Shown: in pieces, positions 49,227 to 57,785 of the stretch
Position numbering within the stretch: the first letter of the stretch is position 1
Layout of the letters: every line of letters starts with the position of its first letter
DNA from: Pseudoalteromonas sp. NC201
GTDB lineage: Bacteria; Pseudomonadota; Gammaproteobacteria; Enterobacterales; Alteromonadaceae
Direction of reading: 5' to 3'
Length of the DNA: 64,000 bases
Assembly (NCBI RefSeq): GCF_002850255.1
Contig: NZ_CP022523.1
Location: 124,001-188,000, forward strand
The notes under the pieces: model-generated
Seen by the model: the letters and a program-made list of their open reading frames with translations, nothing else
Told to the model about the DNA's origin: nothing
The model's database searches: none
Position numbers and translations under genes: made by a program

Positions 49227-52200
49227 CTAGAAGTTATATTTAACGCCAAAACGGATTTCATATAACGATGGTTTAATTTCAAAGTCAGTGCCTGAAGGGT
49301 TGTTGAACTTCTCAAACACATATTGACCGTTGTCATTGATAGATGCTGTCACTGCGTTTTGCATTGAGGTACCACGCTCTAAAGTGCCCCAGTCATCGTT
49401 AAGTAGATTGCCAACATTCTTTATTACGAAGAATGCAGAACCTTTATGTCCATCAGCAAAACCGCCAAACTCTTGTTCAACTTTTAAATCGAAAGTAACA
49501 AACCACTCGCCGTCTTGCGAGTTACGGTCTTGAATTTGACCGCGTGAAAGGCCCTCACGATTAACCCAAGAGTCAAACGCAGATTTATCGAAATCTTCAC
49601 CGAAGACCACTCGTTGATCACCTTCACTTGGGACGTACAACAAGTCGCGTTTTTCGTCAGCGTAACCAAACATACCCGTGTTATCAAACGTGTATGAATA
49701 AGGGTTTGTCATACTTGCCTGTCCGAATAGGCTAAAGCGAGTTTCTAAGCCATCAAATAGTTCAGTTTTATACGATAGAGACATTGTTGCGCGATGTGGT
49801 ACTTCGTAATCTGAAGTCGCGACTTCTGGGTTTTGCGGATCCGCAGTTGCTATTCTGTGATAGTTCGAAAACGCGACAGAGCTACCCATTGGATGCACAT
49901 CTTTTGCAACGGTGTATGCATAAGAAAGCGCTAAATCTATACCATTATCAAATGACTTGTTCATGCCAAAAGATAGAACATGGCTATAACCATCATCACC
50001 GGACACATTGGTTAGCATTAAGTCTGATTCGCGAGAATGAAGATTATCGTTGTAAATTGGACGGCCATCGGGTGCAGTTTCATCAGATGCCAATGTGATA
50101 TTCTTGATAACTGCTGAATCTTGTTTATCTGTATATAAGTAGTCAACACTGAATACATAATCAGATTCAGTAACGTAAGTTGCACCTAGTGAAAGCTTCC
50201 ACTCTGAAGGAATTTCAAAATCAGGGTCAGTTACGTTAGTACTATCATCAGCTCCACCCGCAGAGATAGTATCGTATAATTCTTTAGGAATATCGAAACC
50301 AGCTTTACCGTCGCCAACGAACGCAATTGCATTTGGGCCTAGCAACTGAAGGTTTTTCTTGTCTGTTTGGATGTTACGAATACCATCGTTTGAATAGCTG
50401 TTTGAGATCCATACATTTGGGTTACCACCAGAGTAAAGGCCTATACCACCACGCAATTCTAGCTGGTCATTGTAAGTCCAGTTAACACCTAAACGCGGTT
50501 GTAATAGGTCAACGCCATCCAGATTTTGTTGGTTTGAAAAGCCAAAGCGCTGTTCAAAGTTTGGATTATATGCTGGTACGTCATCACTGGTATACCAGTC
50601 ATAACGAACGCCTGCCGTGATGGTCATATCGTAATCGATAAAGTCGAACTTATCTTGGAAGTACAACGTATTTAGTGCGTACTTAAATTCACCAGCTGCA
50701 TCTTCAGGGTTATGTGATGAAGCATTGCCATAGTAAACGCGCGCAATGCCATTACTGAGATCTTCAATACTGCTAAAGCGATATTCACCTTCGTTGTGTT
50801 GCACGAACATATTGAATACGTCGAGTTCTTCACGTTCATATCCAAAATATAGCTCATGCTCATCAAGGTAATAGGTACCTGCAAGTTTCAGAGAAAGGTT
50901 ATCGTACTTTAATTTGTTTGCTTGACGAGAGTCGTCCGGACCTAAGTAAACAGTGACATCATCAACATTTACTTGAAACTCGCCAAAACCAGATGCTTGA
51001 TCTAGTGATAATTGACTGTTATCAAGCTCTGAATAACCAATACGGACTTCGGTCGAAAACACATCGCTCCAATCCGAATAGATTGAAGTAACAAAAGAGT
51101 TGAGCTCTGCGCCACGTTCATAGAAGTGGTTCGATAAAGATAGCCTGTCAGAACCAGAATCAGATTGAGACAAAGAAAAGCCATCGTTATAGTTATATAC
51201 GAAGCTTGCACGATGATCGTCGTTGATGTTCCAGTCTAGTTTTACTAATAGTTTTTCATCTTCTACAGGCATACTTGGGATCATACCGCCTGCATCATAA
51301 CCATATTTTTCTTGCGTTATTGCAGTAATACGGTCAATGCTCGCCTGACTGATTTTTCCATTTGCAAATGGTGTGTATTCGAAGATCTCTGATCCTTCCA
51401 ACTTTTCATAGCTGGTAAATAGGAACAGAGAGTCTTTAATCAGCGGTAGGCCAACGTTAAAACCGTAGCGTTTCTCGTCATAATCGCCGATATTTTGCTT
51501 TTGACCATCAATTTTATCACCAGATAGCGAATCACTGGTATAGTCAAAAAATAGACCGCCCGTCAATGTGTTTGTACCTGATTTTGTTACGGCATTGATG
51601 TTACACGAAGTAAAGCCACCGTATTGAACATCGAATGGGGCAAGTTCTACAGCAACTTGATCAATAGAATCAAAAGAAAAAGGCATCCGCTCAGTTGGGT
51701 AACCATTGCTATTTAAGCCAAAGTTATCGTTCATTCGCATACCATCAACAGTTAAGCTGTTGAACCGAGGGTTACCTCCCGCACATAAAATAGCGCCTGA
51801 ACTGCTTTCGTCTACGTAGATTCGAGGGTCAGTACGTACAATATCTTTCAAATCGCGGTTAATTGCAGGCTTATTTTGTAATTCAGCCAGAGAAAAGTGA
51901 GATGCGGGGCCTGTTCCACCAGACTGTGCAGTTAAAGGACGGCCAGTTACCACTATTTGCTCAATGTCTTGTCGTGATTGCAGTTGAACTGAAACTGGGT
52001 ATGTTTTACCTAAAGATAAATAAACATCATCAACTCTAGTATCTTCAAATTTATCAGAGTCAATTATAATTTGGTATGGGCCACCAACGCGAAGGCCTTT
52101 TGCAGAGAATACACCGCTTTCATTCACTGTGGCTGTTTTTACGGAGCCTGAAGGGGTATGAATAATTGTTATTTTTGTACCAGCAGCAGGATTACCCATA

Positions 52201-52319
52201 GGACCTACTACTTGACCTTTTAAGCTAGAAGCTGTGTCGTTTGCGTGTGCAAAGCCGCTTGCAGCTAAACTTGCTGCAATAGCAAGAGACAGCGAAGTTT
52301 TGCGTAAAAGAGTATTCAT
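49227..52319 (-). CDS. Oar-type TonB-dependent receptor 2
   Basis: This is a 1030-residue TonB-dependent receptor paralogous to the next one downstream. The signal peptide ends FAHA (residue 26). A carboxypeptidase-regulatory-like domain covers about 30-115. The plug includes FNSLTVDGMRMNDNFGLNSN and two Cys, 179 and 239, placed to form a disulfide. The barrel ends IRFGVKYNF. It starts 36 bp after the S1/P1 nuclease gene, so the two are probably one operon. Uptake of products made by the nuclease is a fair guess but unproven. Confidence 0.9.
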   Translation of the reverse strand: MNTLLRKTSLSLAIAASLAASGFAHANDTASSLKGQVVGPMGNPAAGTKITIIHTPSGSVKTATVNESGVFSAKGLRVGGPYQIIIDSDKFEDTRVDDVYLSLGKTYPVSVQLQSRQDIEQIVVTGRPLTAQSGGTGPASHFSLAELQNKPAINRDLKDIVRTDPRIYVDESSSGAILCAGGNPRFNSLTVDGMRMNDNFGLNSNGYPTERMPFSFDSIDQVAVELAPFDVQYGGFTSCNINAVTKSGTNTLTGGLFFDYTSDSLSGDKIDGQKQNIGDYDEKRYGFNVGLPLIKDSLFLFTSYEKLEGSEIFEYTPFANGKISQASIDRITAITQEKYGYDAGGMIPSMPVEDEKLLVKLDWNINDDHRASFVYNYNDGFSLSQSDSGSDRLSLSNHFYERGAELNSFVTSIYSDWSDVFSTEVRIGYSELDNSQLSLDQASGFGEFQVNVDDVTVYLGPDDSRQANKLKYDNLSLKLAGTYYLDEHELYFGYEREELDVFNMFVQHNEGEYRFSSIEDLSNGIARVYYGNASSHNPEDAAGEFKYALNTLYFQDKFDFIDYDMTITAGVRYDWYTSDDVPAYNPNFEQRFGFSNQQNLDGVDLLQPRLGVNWTYNDQLELRGGIGLYSGGNPNVWISNSYSNDGIRNIQTDKKNLQLLGPNAIAFVGDGKAGFDIPKELYDTISAGGADDSTNVTDPDFEIPSEWKLSLGATYVTESDYVFSVDYLYTDKQDSAVIKNITLASDETAPDGRPIYNDNLHSRESDLMLTNVSGDDGYSHVLSFGMNKSFDNGIDLALSYAYTVAKDVHPMGSSVAFSNYHRIATADPQNPEVATSDYEVPHRATMSLSYKTELFDGLETRFSLFGQASMTNPYSYTFDNTGMFGYADEKRDLLYVPSEGDQRVVFGEDFDKSAFDSWVNREGLSRGQIQDRNSQDGEWFVTFDLKVEQEFGGFADGHKGSAFFVIKNVGNLLNDDWGTLERGTSMQNAVTASINDNGQYVFEKFNNPSGTDFEIKPSLYEIRFGVKYNF

Positions 52320-52355
52320 TTTGTTGTTTCCCGTATATTTCAGAACTTACTAAAG

Positions 52356-53216
52356 TTATTTTATATTCGCAGTATTAGAAGTCTTTTTTAATGCTTCTTT
52401 TAATGGCTGCGAGTCCTTATCGAAAATTTGGTTTAATAGGCCGGCTAATCTAATGCCACCTTGTTGCAGCCTAAATTTAACTGTTGGCATATATTTATAA
52501 ATGTAACCGTAACTTATTTCAGTTTCATTGCTGTTATAAACTTTTTCAGCAATATTATTTGACTCAAGCAACCAATCTGCTGGCGAGCTATCTAAGTATT
52601 CAGCAATTATTTCATTATTTGTGGTTTGAATAAAACGTGTAAATTCTGTAAATGAAAGATTTTCATTTTCGATTAATTTGGTGTCCCAAGTGCTGTGTAA
52701 GTTTGAATCACTGCCAAAAAACTTTACTTTAATCATGTTACCACCACGGTCTTTACCGCGACCTGCGTGAAATGGTTGGTGGCTGTCACCTACAAGGTGA
52801 ACTAGGAAACGAAATGCAAAACGCTTTTCATCGATTGACTTAGATTCTGACTTCAGTGTATTGATGGAGTAGTAGATACCGTCTAGGATGTGTTTTACTT
52901 TTTCTTTGTCATTCAAATCGGCATGAACATGCTCGTGCATTGCCTTTGGGTTGTCGATATTGATGTAATGCCACTTTGAAGATTGTTTACGCCAAAATGT
53001 GCTTGGATCCGAACGCATTTCATCTGCCCAAGTTGAAATCTCAGCCAGAGAATCACCTTCTAATAACGGTTGAATCGCAACGCGAGTCTGATCGGTTAAA
53101 TGCGCCTCCGCCAATTCGCCAATGATCCTATGACCATTTTGACCCCAGGCATGTGCACTTGACGTCGTTATAGTCATCCCTACAGCGAAAAGTAATGACA
53201 AGCTTTTACGTAACAT
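52356..53216 (-). CDS. Secreted S1/P1-type nuclease
   Basis: This zinc nuclease cuts single-stranded DNA and RNA and often acts as a 3'-nucleotidase. The 286-residue precursor is cut after Ala23 so that Trp24, a metal ligand in this family, becomes the first mature residue (HA-WGQNGH). Other ligands are visible in GHRIIGELAEAHL, STWADEMR, KWHYINID, HLVGDSHQPFHAGRGKDRGGN and LHSTWDTKLI. The ATG at 53216 follows AAGAGA and starts the signal; a longer frame to 53252 is unlikely. It leads the operon with TonB receptor 2 and is divergent from the sensor pair. Confidence 0.93.
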   Translation of the reverse strand: MLRKSLSLLFAVGMTITTSSAHAWGQNGHRIIGELAEAHLTDQTRVAIQPLLEGDSLAEISTWADEMRSDPSTFWRKQSSKWHYINIDNPKAMHEHVHADLNDKEKVKHILDGIYYSINTLKSESKSIDEKRFAFRFLVHLVGDSHQPFHAGRGKDRGGNMIKVKFFGSDSNLHSTWDTKLIENENLSFTEFTRFIQTTNNEIIAEYLDSSPADWLLESNNIAEKVYNSNETEISYGYIYKYMPTVKFRLQQGGIRLAGLLNQIFDKDSQPLKEALKKTSNTANIK

Positions 53217-53435
53217 TTGTATCTCTTGTAGAAAAGGGAACAATCTTCCCAACCGAAAAGTGAGGCCAATTGTCCGTATTTTTCAACAAAATAAAAGGAC
53301 TCAATAAGATTCATAATTTCCTGTCAATAAAGCAATAAATTCATGGTGTTATGATTTATTAGTAAAATTACCTATTGCAATGAGTAAAGAAAATTGATCT
53401 AATAGCGGTCAAGAAAGGATAGGTTATTCCAATTA

Positions 53436-54332
53436 GTGATACATAGTAACATTTTGACTAGTAAATCAACAATTGTATCTTTGTTGTTTATAAGCGCATT
53501 ATTGTGCTGGATTTTAGGGGCTCGATTAATATCGACAAAGCCTCTTATTCTTGATCCCGTTGTCCAGTACTCAAATACTTGCAAAACGCGTTCAGTGTCC
53601 AATATCAACACTTTAAAAATACATGTTCCGATTAAAAGTCTCGCGTTAGACGTTTTAGTTAGAGCGTGTGAAGATGAAGTGGTCACTAGACAATATGGGC
53701 AGGTGAAAGTGTATTGGGGAGGAAGCCTCGCTGAGCAAATAGAGTTTTTAGCTAAGGGAATTGCCGATCTTATTTTAACAAAAGACAATATCATGTCGGC
53801 TTTGATGGCTGAATCAACGCATAGTTATAAGCCTGTTATAGGGTACCCGGCTTATTCCGCCTTTTTTATCTCAAACACAGAAAAACCCAAATTATCTAAA
53901 TCTTATTTCTTAGATAAAAAAATAGGCTTACTAGACTATCCAACAAGTCGCTCTGGTCACATATTACCAAAAAGTGCGTTTAAAGAGTTAGATATCGATA
54001 TTAATGCGCTCGATATTACCTATTTAAGCTCGCATCAAGCGCTCCGCGATCGTCTAGCTGCTGGTGAAGTTGATATTATTGCCTCCTATTGGTCCGAAGA
54101 AGACGAGTTGCGGTTTTCGAAGAATTACATTACGCCAATTGCAAATAATGTTAGCGGCAGTAAATGGTATTTAAAGATGAACAACAATAACACTGATCTA
54201 GCTTGTGCAATGCAGGGAATTATTAACCAAGTCGCTCAATTAAGAACATCGAGTTACTTTGATAAGGTAGATCGATACTGGCAATGTGAAGCCTCACCTT
54301 ATGGCTTTATCGGAGAAGCAGATGGACGTTAG
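53436..54332 (+). CDS. Membrane-anchored periplasmic binding protein (PhnD/TAXI-like)
   Basis: This 298-residue protein has one N-terminal membrane helix (about 12-28) and a periplasmic domain of the type 2 binding-protein fold. The middle resembles PhnD-like phosphonate or phosphate-ester binders: KKIGLLDYPTSRSGHILPKS (161-180), then LSSHQALRDRLAAGEVDIIA. The uncleaved-looking anchor, the lack of ABC genes and the overlap with a membrane regulator suggest it senses and does not import. The start is GTG with a weak ribosome site. Its ligand is unknown; phosphorylated nucleosides fit the neighbourhood. Confidence 0.75.
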   Translation: MIHSNILTSKSTIVSLLFISALLCWILGARLISTKPLILDPVVQYSNTCKTRSVSNINTLKIHVPIKSLALDVLVRACEDEVVTRQYGQVKVYWGGSLAEQIEFLAKGIADLILTKDNIMSALMAESTHSYKPVIGYPAYSAFFISNTEKPKLSKSYFLDKKIGLLDYPTSRSGHILPKSAFKELDIDINALDITYLSSHQALRDRLAAGEVDIIASYWSEEDELRFSKNYITPIANNVSGSKWYLKMNNNNTDLACAMQGIINQVAQLRTSSYFDKVDRYWQCEASPYGFIGEADGR

Positions 54333-55248
54333 CCAGCGCAATATATCCGTTTTTATTGCTTTGGCGTTATTGTTTAGCGGCATTTTCTACATTTCTCAAA
54401 GTATTGAAACTAAGCGGGTTTTGAAGCAACAAAAAGAAGCGGTTGCGCTTCGCGTTGCTATTGATATGAATCGTTTACCTGTCGCAGATCCTTTTCTACA
54501 TTATGCAGGTAATGAAACTGAGTTAAGAGAATATATAAACTCACTCAATGCTGCGTTAGGCGCTCAAGGTGCCCGTTTAACTGTTCTTGACATTAATACG
54601 TCTGGGGCAGGTGAAGGTGAAAAAAGTGAAGTGCTAACATTGTCTGCGCCACACAGAAATTTCTATGTAGCGGTGTCATTAGACGACTCCAAACCGAAAT
54701 TTACCTATATTTTCCCTCTGATTATGGCGCTTATCGGCGTTGCGGTGTTCAACTGGGTGAGAAGAAAAGGTATTGATGCAAAAGTAAGTTCAAATCAAAC
54801 ACTAGAGAAGTTGCCGGAATTTAAGCTTGTTATTGATTTGTACTCAAAAACAGTAACAACGAATAGAAACAAATTAGTCAGTGTTCAATTAGCCAATAAA
54901 CCATTGTGCTTTTATTTGGCACTTGTTGAGTTTTGCGAGGTAAACCCTGACACTATTCTCAACCAAAACAAAGAGATGCCAAAAGAGTTATTGGATCTCG
55001 CGGATAAATACTTTTATCGTTTAGTTGAGCTTGGTCATACTATAAGAAAACGGCCAAACTTCACCAATAGTTTAGAAAAAACACTAAGTGAAATTAGAGC
55101 TGCACTAGACGAAGTATTAGACGCATTCCCAGAAAAAAAGGTGTTGTTTTATCCGCCAAAAGCACACGGAGAAGGGTCTCGTTCCAAATTACATAGTTAT
55201 GGACTGAGCGGAGTGAAAAAGTCTGATGTTGATATTATTGGTAAATAG
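54322..55248 (+). CDS. Two-TM membrane protein with C-terminal winged-helix-like domain
   Basis: I do not recognise a named family. The 308-residue protein has TM1 at about 9-25, a periplasmic domain of about 100 residues, TM2 at about 127-145 and a cytoplasmic domain at 165-308. That domain shows strands (FKLVIDLYSKTVT), a helix (KPLCFYLALVEFC), a long helix with LEKTLSEIRAALDEVL, and a hairpin-like end (KVLFYPPKAHGEGSRSKL), as in OmpR/ToxR winged helices. I chose the ATG at 54322 because GGAG is close before it. It overlaps the binding-protein gene by 11 bp, so the products probably act together. Confidence 0.65.
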   Translation: MDVSQRNISVFIALALLFSGIFYISQSIETKRVLKQQKEAVALRVAIDMNRLPVADPFLHYAGNETELREYINSLNAALGAQGARLTVLDINTSGAGEGEKSEVLTLSAPHRNFYVAVSLDDSKPKFTYIFPLIMALIGVAVFNWVRRKGIDAKVSSNQTLEKLPEFKLVIDLYSKTVTTNRNKLVSVQLANKPLCFYLALVEFCEVNPDTILNQNKEMPKELLDLADKYFYRLVELGHTIRKRPNFTNSLEKTLSEIRAALDEVLDAFPEKKVLFYPPKAHGEGSRSKLHSYGLSGVKKSDVDIIGK

Positions 55249-55257
55249 AGCAGGTGT

Positions 55258-55288
55258 CAGTAAAGCGGTGAGTCACACCGCTTTACTG
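55258..55288. terminator. Stem-loop between convergent genes
   Basis: CAGTAAAGCGGTG (55258-55270) and its complement (55276-55288) form a perfect 13-bp stem with a 5-base loop, between the regulator-like gene and the 5'-nucleotidase gene. It probably terminates both. Confidence 0.7.
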
Positions 55289-55298
55289 GATTGTCTTT

Positions 55299-56888
55299 CT
55301 ATAAATCGATAGCTTTTATTGGACTATTCTTTTGGAAGTAATCTTTTAGAACCTGTGCATCAGTTAGATCTGTAGCAGTATATTCAGGAAGATGATTAAT
55401 CTTTGGATAGCCATCACCACCAGATGCATTATAGCTATTCACACTCATACGATAGGTCTTATCGTTAGTTAATGGCTCGCCCGCAATGCTAATATTGGTT
55501 ACCTTATCATTCTTGATATCAAACTTAATATGGTGGAACTGTAAGTAAGCACCAGAGTCAGGCGGGAATTTAGCAACAATGTTTAAGTAATTAATAAGAT
55601 CTCTGGCCTTCCAGTCTATGTAAGTAATACGATTTTTAAAAGGGTGAACTTTCAGTACATCTTTGTAGCTGACATCACCTTGTTCTATGCTATCTCGGAT
55701 CCCGCCGCCGCTGATAATGCCAAAGTCAGCTTCGACAGCTGCCATTTGCGCATTAATGATAAGATCTGCGAGGTTGCTTTGCTTAAATCTCACTGTACTG
55801 CGACGACCATCTAAAAAACTATCAACGTATCCTACTGCACCAGCAATTTGCGCTTGTCCTTTTTCTTGAAAAGGCTTCAAAAAAGCAAGCATTTGCGGAT
55901 CTTCTTGAATCGTTTCACCAATCACAGAGCCAGCTTTATCTTTTAAGTTTACAGGGATTAAGTTATAGCTAATCAAGGTTTTTGTATCACCATCAATCCT
56001 AAATACGGCTTTACCCACATACTTACCCCACTCATGTGCTTGCATAATCCAAACACCATTTTGATTATCTGGTTTACATGTTTTGCCAGGAGCGAATGAC
56101 GTATCCTCGTTACCATTGTTGTCGACACAGACAGGTTCTTGAGAATGTCCACCGACTATCAAATCAAGCATACCTTTAGGAAGTCGGCGCGCAAGTGTTA
56201 CATCACCGGGCGCATTGATACCATGATTAGCACCGTGATAATGGCCCATATGTGTGACAGCAATCATAACATCTGGGTGATATTTGGCTTTGATCTTAGG
56301 AACCCAGTTTTCTGTGGCTGTTAAAGGCTCAATAAAAGTAAGGCCATGAACATGTTTTGGATTGGCAATTTTAACAGTATCAATTGTCGTAAGCCCAAGG
56401 ACAGCAATGGTCAATCCTGCACGTTCAATAATTGTGTAAGGCTCGTATGCTGGCATTTGATTTGTATTATCAAGAATATTTGCTGACAGTACTGGGAAGC
56501 TTGCCCACTCAATTTGTTTGGCTAGTACATCTCGAGTGTTATCAAATTCATGGTTACCAATTGCCATGGCATCGTAACCGAGTTTACTCATTCCCCTAAA
56601 ATCAGGTTCGGCAAACTGTAAATCAGATTCTGGTACACCGGTGTTTATATCGCCTCCAGAAAGCAATATAACGGCATGTCCTGCTTTTTCGGCATCGCTC
56701 TTTAATTGGTCAATTAAGGTTTTTCTGGCAGCCATACCATATTCACCTTTTTCATTTTGCCAAAAACGACCATGATTATCGTTGGTGTGTAATACGGTTA
56801 GGTATTCTGCTTGTTGCGACTGCTTAGGAGAGGAAAAATGGCATGCTGATAATAGCAAAGCGGTTGAAAGAATAAGTAAGTTGCGCAT
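55299..56888 (-). CDS. UshA-like 5'-nucleotidase lipoprotein
   Basis: This 529-residue surface or periplasmic metallophosphatase releases phosphate from nucleotides and may also split UDP-sugars. It has a lipobox LSAC (Cys16) followed by His. The metallophosphatase domain has VLHTNDNHGRFW, LSGGDINTG, GNHEFDN and THMGHYHG. The C-terminal 5'-nucleotidase domain carries ISGGGIRDSIEQGDVSYKDV (about 390-410; key residues GGGIR) and the substrate-stacking VNSYNASGGDGYP. It converges with the sensor pair. It fits as the step after S1/P1 cleavage. Confidence 0.92.
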   Translation of the reverse strand: MRNLLILSTALLLSACHFSSPKQSQQAEYLTVLHTNDNHGRFWQNEKGEYGMAARKTLIDQLKSDAEKAGHAVILLSGGDINTGVPESDLQFAEPDFRGMSKLGYDAMAIGNHEFDNTRDVLAKQIEWASFPVLSANILDNTNQMPAYEPYTIIERAGLTIAVLGLTTIDTVKIANPKHVHGLTFIEPLTATENWVPKIKAKYHPDVMIAVTHMGHYHGANHGINAPGDVTLARRLPKGMLDLIVGGHSQEPVCVDNNGNEDTSFAPGKTCKPDNQNGVWIMQAHEWGKYVGKAVFRIDGDTKTLISYNLIPVNLKDKAGSVIGETIQEDPQMLAFLKPFQEKGQAQIAGAVGYVDSFLDGRRSTVRFKQSNLADLIINAQMAAVEADFGIISGGGIRDSIEQGDVSYKDVLKVHPFKNRITYIDWKARDLINYLNIVAKFPPDSGAYLQFHHIKFDIKNDKVTNISIAGEPLTNDKTYRMSVNSYNASGGDGYPKINHLPEYTATDLTDAQVLKDYFQKNSPIKAIDL

Positions 56889-56951
56889 AATTTAGAAGCT
56901 ATTTGATAAATTATGCGCGTATTCTAGATCATTATAATTATTTTAATAGTG

Positions 56952-57143
56952 CTAACACTCAAAATTGCTATATTTTCTGGCGTTTTGTGCCACCGCAGAT
57001 ACTCTTCTGTCCAGTTCAAACTTTGCTAACTCACATTTTGCATGGTCTGTTTCTATCATCCAGTTTAAAAAGCTAGCTGGCAGCGTGGAGTACGGTTCTC
57101 CAGCATGAAGTCCAAAATCGCAGATATCATTATCCTGTTTCAT
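56952..57143 (-). CDS. DUF3820-like small protein
   Basis: This 63-residue protein has FGLHAGEPYSTLPASFLNWM, which resembles the DUF3820 pattern of a hydrophobic start, a Pro-containing loop and a final Trp helix, also seen at the C-terminus of exonuclease X-like proteins. AGGGG lies 8 bp before the ATG, so it is probably real. It has three Cys, one at the last residue. Function is unknown, and the assignment is tentative. Confidence 0.6.
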   Translation of the reverse strand: MKQDNDICDFGLHAGEPYSTLPASFLNWMIETDHAKCELAKFELDRRVSAVAQNARKYSNFEC

Positions 57144-57245
57144 CTATGTGCCCCTGTTGTTCTTTTTGCCATCGCCATGCTAACAAATTGACTCAGAGAT
57201 TAAAGAACAATTAGTTAAAACGAATGGCGTTTTTATCGTTTTTAG

Positions 57246-57668
57246 TTATATAAGTGTTAAAAGTAATGTGATCCACTGCAACACAATGAACGCACATCCA
57301 GCAAGGTAGAGGCGAAAACGCGTTCTAATATGATTACTGCCGATATGAACATAGGCATGTGCAATACGGCTAATTACAAACAGTAAGGCGAAAATGCTGA
57401 ACCACAAGGTGACAAGTTTCATTGCGAGTGCGGCGAGAGAAACAACAAAAAACAACATGGGAATTTCGAACTGATTGGTAAAGTTTCGGGAAGCCAGAAT
57501 GACTTTTTCAGGCGCATTGTCGAGCGCCATGGTTTTGAACTGATCAAACTGGATCTGTTTTTCTCGTGCCGCTTTAAATCGACGTTTACCCATAATGACC
57601 ATGATGACTAAGGTCAGCAGAGTTTGTAAAAATAGTGCGGCGAGCAGTAAATAAGTGGATGTTGGCAT
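57246..57668 (-). CDS. MAPEG-family membrane protein
   Basis: This 140-residue protein has four membrane helices. The segment FTNQFEIPMLFFVVSLAALAM (about 63-83; key residues NQFEIP) and the later HAYVHIGSNHIRTRF are typical of bacterial MAPEG proteins, which in eukaryotes act on eicosanoids and glutathione. The bacterial role is unclear. GAGGAG lies just before the ATG. It stands alone and is divergent from the M16 peptidase gene. Confidence 0.88.
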   Translation of the reverse strand: MPTSTYLLLAALFLQTLLTLVIMVIMGKRRFKAAREKQIQFDQFKTMALDNAPEKVILASRNFTNQFEIPMLFFVVSLAALAMKLVTLWFSIFALLFVISRIAHAYVHIGSNHIRTRFRLYLAGCAFIVLQWITLLLTLI

Positions 57669-57785
57669 AGGCTCCTCAGTTTACGAAGTGTTACAAAACA
57701 AAAAATTTCTATATTGCAAAAGCTTAGTTGAATGACGATGATAGTCTGGTTCCAAAAAGTAATTATCACAATAATGGATTGTTTT

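Noticed and set aside
49784..50098. Plus-strand 104-codon frame inside TonB receptor 2
   Set aside because: It lies opposite conserved barrel sequence, with a low-complexity product.
53321..53338. CTGTCAATAAAGCAATAA as a Pho box before the nuclease and sensor genes
   Set aside because: Only the first CTGTCA half fits; the second half-site is poor, so PhoB control cannot be claimed.
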